Positions 28,901-40,955 of a stretch of DNA of 64,000 nucleotides are shown in pieces. The position numbers and the translations under genes were made by a program. A model generated the notes under the pieces. It did not search any database and was not told the DNA's origin. It was given only the letters and a program-made list of their open reading frames with translations. This DNA comes from Acanthosepion lycidas. Lineage: Eukaryota; Mollusca; Cephalopoda; Sepiida; Sepiidae. Positions within the stretch are counted from its first letter, which is position 1. Each line of letters opens with the position of its first letter. The stretch covers positions 159,891,796 to 159,955,795 of the forward strand of contig OZ010571.1 of assembly GCA_963932145.1 (NCBI GenBank), read 5' to 3'.

Positions 28901-31900
28901 ATTGGAGAATTGCGACAAAGACAATGTTCATCACCATCATTGAGAAACTTCTGGCAAAGTCTCCCCTTAGATACCCTCTTGTAAGGTTACTTGCATTGCT
29001 GAACCCTGGGTCCATTTGTGAAAAAAAGATCTGTCACAGAAGACAGTCTAAAAAGATGTCTTTCTCACATGATAGACAGAAAACAAGTATTTTGGCAAGC
29101 ATGAAGACTGTCTGGACACTTTGTTCTCCTCTTCTTTGTCTAGCAACAAACTGTGGGAAGTTGTTTGCAAATTGCTGGTACTTTCAGGGCTCAGTAGAGA
29201 GATTTCTCAGTCAATAAAGAAATTTCCATTGACAATATGAAATAGCAGACTCTGGATGCACAGCGCATTATCATGGACTATTTAGCTGCAGTTGGAGGTG
29301 CTGGGAATGTTCCCATGACTAAGGCTCCTTTCTTCAGTGATTCCAATGCCAGAACAGCAAACAACCAATACCTTGCGGCTGAAAAGAAAAAATAGCAGGA
29401 AGAAGCCACTGAACAAAAATGGAATTCCATGCTTATGGAAATTGAAGAACTGAAGACCAAAAAACATAAACTTGAATTTTGCACACAAGATTTGCTCAAC
29501 TCATCTGACAGATATGCAGAGAATGCTGAACAGACTCAGTTCACACTTACCGCAAAGTACAATGCCATGTGAAGATCTGCAAAAACAAGTCCATAAAGAT
29601 ATCCAAATCAGAAGAGCTGAATGCTAAACTAGATGAACTGAAAAAAATGTTAACATCGTTGTTTTCTGTGTGATGTGCAACAAAAGCCAGGAGTAGTAGG
29701 GATAGCTAAAACGTGTAGTCTTTTTGTAAAAATTTCTATTTGTAGTTTTGTTCATTAAGACCATTATACTTAACTTCATAGGAAATGTGCAGCAATCAAG
29801 AAATTTTGTGACAGTCACAAATCATGAGACTAGATAGCTGAAATGTATAGCAGTAAGAATTAAAGTGTAATTCAAAATTTTCATGTGTAGAAGAACTCTA
29901 AAGTGAGTAGAATGCTACACAAAATGTGAAATATAACCAGGTCTGCATTCAGCTGTGTTTTGGCCTTCACTACTTTAATTTTGTCACTACTTTCAACAGA
30001 TCCATGTGACATGAATTATTGGATCCAGCCATAGCTTTTCTGTGAAGATCTCCTCTGTCAAACTATTAAAAGATAAATCACAAAATTGTATTTTTGAAGT
30101 TGATGACCATTCACTTTGTGTGTGCTCACACACATCAGTTTCAGTCCTTGAAACTTTTTAACATAGTCCTGGAATTTTTTTTCTACATATCTGTGGGAAC
30201 CTTGATACCAGTCAAACTGAATGCTGCTGATGTTGTTTATGGCTGTGAGATCTGAGTGACATCAGCTTATGCCACACTGAAAGAAAGTGTTTCACAAAAA
30301 GAGAAATTCTACACGGGTATAAGTAAACTTAATTAAGAATTAAAAACAGAAATCAGTGTTTTAATGGGGATTTTAAAGAGACCTCAAGTATTTTTAAATG
30401 CCACTGCTCCTTTGATGGTAAGAAGTTTTCATCCTTTGAAATGGAACCTCAAACAGCAATGATTAACTGTTAAAATTTTTGTTAGTCAAAAAGATATTCC
30501 ATCCTTAACACATGGTTTGACAATCCCATGAAACACTGCATCATGTCATAGTCTAGATAATGTAACAAAAAAGATTAACTTCAGCATCTCAACTTTGAAT
30601 CTAATCAAAGACTACTTGTAACTAAACTGATAACACCAGCCAACAAAATTGTTTGCTTCTACCCACATAAACTATAAAAAAAAACCTGAGATATAAGCCC
30701 TTAAAAATGAAAGGGTAAATTTAGAATTCAATAATAAAGTAGAGTTCAAATTGATGTCAATAAATCTTGATCAAAACAACATAGAGGCATTGAATAATGT
30801 TATATCTTCATTAATTGAAGTGTGTGTGGCAATTCCAAGAATACCTAGAAGGAAAAAGATACATCCATGGGACAGAAATCTGCAGTTGAAAAAACTGATA
30901 CAAGGAAGAAACAAACAGAAGAGGAAAGAAAAAGGGAAAGAAAATATTAGACAGAAAAAATAGTTAATTCTTTGAGAAACTAATATTTCCAGAAAATTCA
31001 AAACAAAATTAATGAAGCCAGGCAACATAAATACAGGTATACCTCACCCTATGTCATTAATGGGTTCCAGAGGTCATGACTTAGATTGAAAATAACCACA
31101 CCATAAACTGCAAATAAGCACTTCACATTGCATATTACAGTATTTATGATATGTACATACGGTATTCAGAATAAAATAATTTATCAGCTATATAGCCTTA
31201 TGCTTAGCATTAGCAATGAAAGAACAGTCTGGCAATATTTCCAATATAATCCAGTTTCGTCAACATTAAAAATATGTTCAGAAAGAAACCCATTTTCTTT
31301 GATCTTGGCCAATGCTTTAGAAAAATTGGCTGTTGCTTGTTCATCAGCTGATGCAATTTCACTTTGCTTCTTGATAGAATGATAACTTCATTCTTTAAAT
31401 CTCATAAACCCACTTTAAACTATACATCTTTCTCATCTGGGTATTTTTTGTTCAGGTCCGAAACAAAGACAATGTTTTCACTTGAATGATTTCTTGACTA
31501 ATACCAGCACACTGATGATTCAACCTATAAATCCAAAGAGAGAAAGAAGTTCCATCTCTTCAAAGATTTTTCCTCTTTTGTTATTGATAACAGTATTCTT
31601 CATCCCCAGGGCATCAGATTTGATATGTGTCAAAATCTTATCCTTATTGTGAACAATCATTGATACAGTTGTCCAACTCATTCCAAAAGATCGAGCAATT
31701 GATATAAGCTTTTCACCTTTTTCATGTTTTTTTATTGTAGTAAGTTTATCATCCAGCGTTATAGCATGACACTTGGCACTTGCACACTAGGAATTTTCTT
31801 AGGAGCCATTGAGACAAAATATAAAGTCACAAATGAATGAGAATGAGAGAGTAAGCAATAAGCAGACGTATACTGTGTGTATGCCTAAACTAAACTGGAT

Positions 31901-34900
31901 TTCAATTTTGCGAGAATCACGAGTGGCGCTGACAACAACGCCTAACGGTAGATATTGGAATTACCATGGAAAATGCCAATATTGATCTCTTAAAGACTGC
32001 TAAATAGACAGCATCAGAGCCACAAATGTTTTCATATTTCGTTCCCTAGGATTTATGATGATTATATTAACATTTACTCTAAATGTACATATTTTAATAT
32101 GATTTTATATACTTTTATTCTTATTTATCATACAGTAATATGAGTTTGTCCTTTTAACACTTTTCTAGTGATATTATGATTTCAATATTTATGGCAGACA
32201 GATGTAGCCAAATAAGATGACTTAAACATGATTTTTATTTTTCCATATATTTTTTTTGACAAACAATGTATAAGCAAGAATGACTTAACTCACAATGACA
32301 TAACCTGAGGTATACCTGTGGTGAGTCAAAATGTGGAGAAAAGTTGTTTTTTTTGTTTAACGGCATATCAACTCTCTATGGGTCATTTAATGCCAAAATT
32401 TAATTTTCTTAGGAGATTTGAAGTAATAAAAATGTTATTCTGCTTTCACAATTGAGTACATGTTAGATGATACTCAGCTTGTGTGCATATATGCTTGTGT
32501 GGTCATAACTACTAGTGATATGTTTTATGTTGTAGTTTTGTTAGTTGTATTGTGGAATGCAGTTTGATTTCTTCAAGAAATTATAGGATATTATATGGAT
32601 TAATGCATGAAAGAGTTCTTTCATGTTGGTTGTTTGGTTAGTGGCATATCAACATCTCTATATAAATATTTTGAATGCAACTGCATGTCTTCAACTACAG
32701 ATGTGTATTGTTCATAATTTTACTATAAATATATATTGCTGGTAATTTTACTACAAAAATGTATATTTATACATTAAAAACATTCTTAGTGGTACAGAAC
32801 TTGAGTATTGCTGTAGAGACATTTAGCTGAATATTACTTGGCATAATTAAAAACAACAACAAAAAAAATGAAAGAGGAAAACAACAGTCAATGTATATCA
32901 AGTCTTGGAAACCTTCTTTCTGTGAACAGCATGATTGTTTGTTGGGGCTTGCTATAATTAGTCTCTACTCTCCCCCCCCTCCACACACACACACACACAC
33001 ACACTTTTTTTTTGTCCTCACATCAATCATTTGCAAATTTATGAATTTATTGTATTTTACTCTCGATTAAAAATCTTGAAGAGTGGGAGCAAAACCAGTA
33101 ACTCAGTTCTTAAAGGACACATGACCCAGTGGATAAAAGTGTTCATTGAAGTAATCCAGTGACTTGACACAAAGAGTTGTTAGTTCAATACCTGGCCACT
33201 GCAGAGGTGAACAAAAACTTGGAGAGTTGTGTTACTGTTGAAACTTGACTAATGCATGGAATAATAATGCAAAACAAAATGTACTGAAACATGAAAGTGT
33301 ACACAATATTTACATATAGTCTTTTGTATGTTCCTGGGAAGACTGTTCCTGGAATGTGTGTTGCCTGAGTCGCAGTCGGGCAGAGTCTCTGGTTGAATCT
33401 CTCGATTCCTACTCTCTGTTCCCTGTACCAACCATATTTATATGGTTGGTACTCCACTATGCAAATTAGGTGGATCCTACCACAACAGTTACTAAAGGGA
33501 AATAACAGAAAACTGAGATATCCGGAAGTGACAGAGCAGTTTTGCACAAGCCACCACTGTGCCATAGGGTACAACAGCTAAAACATAACAACAAAGATAA
33601 GGACAATAGTCTGCATGTAAATAGTGTAAATAATGATAACTCCTCTTCCCAGAAATTCAAACAAATTGTTGTTCTGGTAAATAAAAATTTCTATATCATT
33701 TTCTCCCATAATAATGTATTGAACTAAGAATTTATCAAATGTTAAAAATTTGATAAATGAATACAAATCATTTTCATTTTTAACAGTGACTAACTTGAAG
33801 TTAGTAGCTTATTGTTGGAGTGAGAAGTGACTTAGTTGATTGTTGAGGTTGTTGATTAATTTTAAGTTTATTGTAGTAAAGGATTATTTAACAGAGGAGC
33901 AATTCTATAACATTACCCTAGAACTTGATTATCAAATGAGGAATTGATTTCCTTCATATAACATGTAGATTAACCCAATGAAAGGATTATCTGCATTTTA
34001 TCTTCCATTTGATTATACTTAGATATTATTTCCATCACATGTTAATCCAGCAATTGAAATTTTTTTTTTTTAAATACAATTAGCATAAATTGATTTATAG
34101 TTTATAGAATTCAAAATAAAATTCAAATTGAAATATCTCAATTTTTTTTTTTTTTTTTTTTTTTTCCAGGTGTATTGAAAATATAATATCTGAGCAATTA
34201 CGAAAATTAAAGGTTACTTTGGCAGATATAAGCACTCTTAGTACAGCCCAGGCAACTGCCAATGATCGGTTGACACATGTCAGAGCCAGCATAAAAGTTC
34301 CCAAGGTTTGTAATAGCAACTTTCAATTCTATTTTCATTTTTATTATTCCCTATTTGAGAAGCTGTTTATATCTTTGTATATAAATTTATTTTTTTGATT
34401 TTTATATTTACTGCATTGGCTTTTAGTGCAAAATGCTGTTGTAATTGTAAGGCCTAAATGCCTGCACATTGACTTAACATGTTTTGCATTTCTCATGGAT
34501 GTGATCTGTAACTTCTGTATATTACCTATGTAATATAATTAGTTTAATTGCAAAAGTGTCTGTGTATGTGACATGAATTTGTAGAGCAGAAAAAGCATTA
34601 AGAATCTTTTCAAAGATTTACAAATCATAAAGTAGTTTTGTATTTTCTAAATTGACATAGGGAGTGAGATAATTTTTACATGATGTCTTTCAGTTATTTT
34701 GAAATTTTGGCAAAGTTCAAGCTACATGCCTGAAAAAAAAAGTATCAAAAGGATGTTTTTTCTCTTGACATCACTATTACTTAATGTAGGCTCCTTGAAC
34801 ATTTATTAGATTCATCCTCACTATTAGTATTCAACCATTGGTAACTATCCATCATGAAATGTATTCAATTGATTTTAATGTTTACTTTTTTTGACAGAAT

Positions 34901-37900
34901 TTGTATATTGTATTTTTGAACATATTACAGCTTTTCTTTTAATGAACACATACTGTATTTGTCCTTTCTTTACTTTCTGAACAATTCTGTAATATATATA
35001 ATTAGTTATTTTCTTTTTTTCTTCAATTAGAATTACAAAATATAGCACTTAAATTTGAACCAAAAATAAAATAAATTTTTTAAAATTATAAGTGCAGGAT
35101 GTTTTTTTATTTATTTTTCAGTATTTCCATCATTTTCAATTGCAAGATTGACAAAAATGATATTGTTTATTTTGAAGTAAAATTAATTACTTGAAAATAA
35201 ATGTTGTCTCATAAAATATTTTCTGTTGTCTCGTGTAAAATATTTTTCTTTTTCCCAGCCTGGGGATTTACTTGAAGAAGTTCATCATCCTGTTGTCCCA
35301 GTTCAACCCCCCATTTGTGAAAACCTTGGCATATTTGATGCTCAGGCTGAGGCACTTGCCCTTTCAGCTCATATTGAGTCTATACAGAAGGAAAAGTAAG
35401 CAAACCATTTCTATGCAAAATGTGCTTTTCTTATAATCTTCTAAAGAAAACATTATTGGAATTGAATTATTTTTTACTATTAGGTTGGTGCAAAAATATT
35501 GTCGTTTTCTCACATAGTAACATATGTGAGAAATCGACAATATTTTTGCATCAACCTAATATTATATGCAAAAAAAACAAAAACAAATTCAAAACTTTTG
35601 TCAAACATTTTTCCATCTTGGTCCTTGTATGTTTTAATTACCCATCTCTCTCTCATCCTGACAACATACAACATGCTCCTCTACTTTGACAAAAATCTTC
35701 ACTGAAGAACAAAATGACTGTTTATTTTAAGGCCAGTTGTTTGGTCTCTTGAGACATTGAAATGTTAAAAACAAAATCCTGCAGCTTTGTATCATAACTT
35801 CTTAATTGTATCTTTGTCATTGTTTTGAGATAATTCATTGTTTTTATGTACATAGATGGTTTTGTGAAATTCTCACTGATTTTTTTTTCACAAAAAATTA
35901 TTTGAAAAGTAATCTTTAAATGGTTCAGTTTCCAGGTTTATCAAAATTTATTTCTAGGAATTAATCTTTTTTTTTTTAAAAAAAAAATCATATTTGCATT
36001 ACTGACCAGTTACAACCTATTTCAATTTACTCAAGGACCATGATAAATGTTTCCTAACAAATTCCCTACCTTGTCAGTTAATTAATTAGCAATATTTTTG
36101 TTATTTTGTTATTATAGAGAAGACCTCACATGTAATTTGCCCCGGTTAGAATGTCACCAACTCAATTCTGATGATGAATCCCAGGACGTGGGGAGTATAT
36201 TAGCTAATACTCCTGACTCCAATGATACAGATGAAATTAATGAAGAATATGCAATTACATTTGATCTTCCTGGTAAGGGTTATTTTTCCTTTTTACTGAT
36301 ATTTTTATTATATAACTACCTTATTTTTCTTTGTTAAGCCTCTCCTAACAGAATCGATTCAGTTTTCTTTTAATTTTTAAATAATAAATGTGTTCTATGA
36401 AATTATGAGAAGTCAAGATGATGCATTGGTTCAAATTATTTAAGAGTTGTTTTATTATTTTATAACAATTTTATAAACATGATTTTAATGTTTACAATTG
36501 CTAACAATATTTATACAATCTTTGAAAATAATTACATATTTTAATATTGAGTTGCTTCCAAAAATTTAATTAATGTGTGTCATGAAACCAGTTAAAATCA
36601 GTAATGACTGTTTAATTATTTCATATTCCATTTGGTCATCTACAAAACATCAACTGTTATTTCATATTTTCATTCAAATTTCCAAATTTATTGGAAAAAA
36701 ATAGTCTTTCAATTCATTCACTTAATGCAAGTTAAGAACTGCAATTTATCTTTTTATGTAAAGAGTGATTTTTTTTTTTTTTTCAATTAAAACAATTTGT
36801 GAACTTTGAAACAACACTGCTTTTTATAGGTGGTTTTGTCTACCTTTTATTGAAAGTAAAATATTAGTTAATTTACAGTGTTAATTGTGGTGAGTTCAGA
36901 CTGTACATTCATTTCTTTTGAGAATAAAAATATGTCACAATCTTTGACAATATAATAACTTGGCCATAAAAATAAATGGCCCAGTTGCAGGAAAAGAAAC
37001 TCTTTGAATTTAGGTTTGATGAAAGAATAATTCAATTAAGGACAGCTATAATTATTTTTTTCTTAGTGTTTACAAAATGTTCATTTTATAAAATTTCTAA
37101 ACAAAATAGCACACATTGCACTAAATTCATAAACAGAATTTGTAGCTAATTTCTTCTTCCTTAAATGATGTGGCTGAATACTTTTTTCCCTGCACAATGA
37201 ATATATGCAAGTTTTAAATTTATTGAGTAAGATGTAGGGATGTTTTTAATCGAAATATCTTCCACTTATATTTTGCCAAATACATTCTACTTGCAATAAT
37301 ATTTACTTTACTAATAGTAACAGTAATTATTTTTATTCAAATTTTTCTTTCAAGAAAATGATCATCACTATGTATTAAGTCCATTTTACCTTTGAGCTGA
37401 TGTGTGGTAAGATGTTTTCTCATTTCCCAGATTTCTCTCATTTCTTTCTCAGTCTTTACTTCTGTGCATTTTAGCTCTGGTTACTTGATATCAATGTTTA
37501 AATGCAATGCACCATTTCTCAGATGAGGAATTATTGCTATTGCCAGGTTTGTTTAAACTAACCTTCACATCTTCTTTACATTGCTGTTTTTCACAGATAC
37601 AGATTTCCAAGTCTGTTCTCATTTTTTTCTCATTGTTACGGCTTTGAAAAGAATTCAATTCCAGTATCTCTCTCTTAAACTAATCATGTTGATGTTCTAC
37701 ACACACACACACACACACACATATAGATATATATACATTAATACATTAAGATACAATATGGCATGTTTGCCTGACTTAAAAAATATTTTCTAGAAAATGG
37801 AATCAAATCATTGCTTTGACTTCTGTGAATGCATTTCAATATTAAGTTTTCAACATTTTAATTCTTTAAATGAGCAGTTATTTATCAGCTGAATCTGGTA

Positions 37901-38563
37901 GAATTTTTCATTCTATGGAAGTTTGTCTCAAGAAATGTAGTAAGCTAAAACTTCAGCCTAATTTTGCTTCTCCATTTCCAATTGATGGAATTCGATAAAA
38001 ACAATTTGAAATATAGAAGTATTTCAGGGATATTTTTTTAAGTTTCTCACTGTCTTAACTTTATGTAACCTTCACACAATGAGAAAACTATTTTCAAATG
38101 CAAATGACATTTGTCTTCTATTTGGTAGATATTTTTTAAGTTCTTTTTAATGTTTTAAGTTTTTCTTAACCAGTAGATAAAATGAAAAAAAAATTATTAC
38201 AAAACTTTTACTTTTATTAATGAAATTGGTAAATTGTCTTCTGAAGGGAAGTAGCTTGATATGCTAAATCACTGAAAGGAAAAACTCAAAATTATAGAAG
38301 TCATTATAAAAAAGAATAACATTTAAATATCTTTCACCACAGTTTTAAGTTTAGTGTGTTTTTCAGATTTTCGTCTGTGCACACCCAGATAAAAATTGTG
38401 TAAAAATTGTCCAATTCCCACCCAGTTTTTGTTAGAGCACTTTCAAATGTCTTGGTCATTATCAAGAACTAAAAGTTGTCAATGTCATGGATGACATTCT
38501 TAGCTATATTCTGGTGTATTTGTGAATGTTATATTTCAATTTTAAGTATATATTGTAAAGGTG

Positions 38564-38603
<40 letters not shown>

Positions 38604-40786
38604 TTGTTTGTGTATGCACACACACACACAGATGGGAGCACTAAAAGTTCTTAGCCTGACCCAACTGCCAAATTTTGACCAAATGATCAGACATCAGGAT
38701 TTTTATCCAGAAAGGCTTGTTGGTACAATGAAGAACTTTTCAGAACTCCCTTGTAGGCATGGTAAAAATGACTTTATATATATATATATATAGGTGCTCT
38801 TTATAAAGAAGTGTTTATATCTATTAGATTCATGGAATTATATTTTAGATCACAGAATCTTACGTCTAAGGTTGATAAAGCAAGAGATTTGTACAAATTC
38901 AGTTGAAATATTTCAGCTTAAAGCTTCACAGGTTGGCAATATTTTTTTTAATCAGTAGCTGTTGATTGTAATTTTTGTTCAGTATTCTATATCCATTAAC
39001 TTAAAATGGGTGGCAGAAGTTCTATAGCTTTTAGATGTCACTTGAAAATTGATAAATATCTTTTTATTTAAACATTGTTAAAAAATTCACAAACCAGCAA
39101 CTTCTTTTTGTTGGAAATAGTCTCTAAAATGTATTTTATCATCATTATAGAGGTTCCAGTTTGTTGCTTTAATTTTTTTTTTGACTAGATATCTAAATCA
39201 GAAATTTAAAAGTGACATAGTAATTTTATATTTTTTTAAATTTTGTCTTAAATTATTGAAATGCTGCTGAATTTGTAAGTACATGGATTATGGTTAGATT
39301 TTGTTCTTTCTTTAAACAATGCATCAAGTCAAGGAAGGCTTTCCAGACCCCATTCAAGTGTTTATATACTTCATATGAACTGACTTCCATTCTGTTCATT
39401 TTAGGCATTTTTGAATTTGTAAAATTTTAAGACAATTCAATTTTTCAGAATTAAAGATTTTAAAGCATTTTTTTTTTTAATACTTGATGAAATGAAATTT
39501 AGATTTACTTGAAAACTTGAATTTTAATAAAAACAAATTTTCTTTTTTATAAAGTTTAATTTTTAGCACTGATCCTCTGTCAATGCATGAATTAAATTAA
39601 AAACAGATTTTTTTTTGTTACTGTTATTAACATATGAAATATGCAAGTGTATTTTAAGAAAAACTGAATTTTACACTTTCATCCAAAAATCTGAAAATTT
39701 CGCCTATTCAGAAAGATTGTTTACAAATCCTTAATATAACAAAAGATGGTATCCTTGTCTATTTCTCTCTTTTATCTCTTAAATCTTTTGCATGTTAAAA
39801 CATTTTTTCATAAATTCATATTAGACTCTCCTTGTTTCTTTTGTTATTTCTGTAAAATAAATACTTCATAACTAGGGCATTCTTTGAAATCTTTACTGAA
39901 TATACAATTTATTAAAACCTTTTGCTTTACCAAGGTTAGTTCTCAACTAATTTTGATTTTTATACTTAAAAAGCAAATGATGCTTGGTATTTAAGTGAAT
40001 ATTGGTTGCCTTAATTTGACAATAAACGGTAATTTTCTGACCTGGTTGACTGTATCAGTTGTTGTAAAGGACAACTTTTATAGTTTGAACATTTTAACAA
40101 CAATCTTTTGAAGCAAAATATCACCTTTTGTTCATATTTCTGTTGAACAGTTGGATTGAAATTAAATTTATATATTTTGAAATAAAATTGTCATATGACA
40201 ATATTTTTTTTATTTTTTTTTTTTTATTTTTTTTTTTTTTTAAGGAGTAAAATATCAATATCACTTTGTACCATAAAAACAATACATTTGTACTAGAATG
40301 ATTTGAATGAAAAAATGTTTAAAATACTTGAGTGGATAAATGAAATGGCCAAATATAAGCAGGTGTGTATGCATATGCAGGCAAGCAAATAAATAATTGT
40401 TAAATTTATGCATGAGGAGTAAAATCTTAAAATATTTGTTTCAATTTTTGGTAGCAGCTGAATTGATAGATTTTCAAAGTTGTTTTTTTATGCTGTGATA
40501 TTGACTTTAAGCAGATAAAATGCTTCAGTAAAAGTTCAAAAAACATTCACAATTTTAAATCACTTTTGAAACTCATAAGCAACTTTTCACCTGGCTATGC
40601 ATCATGGTTCACTTTACTGTAACAAAAGATTGCATGTTTCCCTTTCATTCCTACTTTGACATTTGGATTGTTTGCATTCTTAATGACCAGAAGTTTTTTT
40701 AGGGAGACATGGATGAAACTAATTTTCTAGATTGTCTGCACATTTATTTGCACAGAAAATCTTTTCTAGATAATAAAAAAAAAAAA

Positions 40787-40824
<38 letters not shown>

Positions 40825-40919
40825 GATTCCAGCACATTTAATAATTGGGTTAGGGTTGTGTGGCAACATGCATGGAAAGCAACTCAGCCTATTCTGGTAA
40901 TTTTCAGTTCTTCAAAGAA

Positions 40920-40955
<36 letters not shown>

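Larger units (their letters stand above)
25723..34169 (+). other. Myo9: 8.4-kb intron of Myo9, repeat-filled
   Basis: This intron separates the last two RhoGAP exons. It holds a duplicated segment (26060-26200 and 27020-27130), a mixed microsatellite (about 26971-27020), an unidentified decayed coding region (28741-29650), a possible LINE scrap (30740-30960), a Tigger element (31034-32318), a CA array (32982-33004), a SINE-like piece (33118-33215) and a perfect palindrome (33426-33451). A TCTAG acceptor-like site at 28230-28232 precedes a short lysine-rich frame, but in the incoming phase it meets a stop at once. Confidence 0.75.

Noticed and set aside
33118-33215. Functional tRNA gene
   Set aside because: Box A and B are recognisable but the arms do not form a cloverleaf; a SINE fragment is more likely.
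33185-33574. - strand frame of 129 codons
   Set aside because: It crosses a SINE-like piece and a palindrome, has low-complexity content and no motif or splice support.
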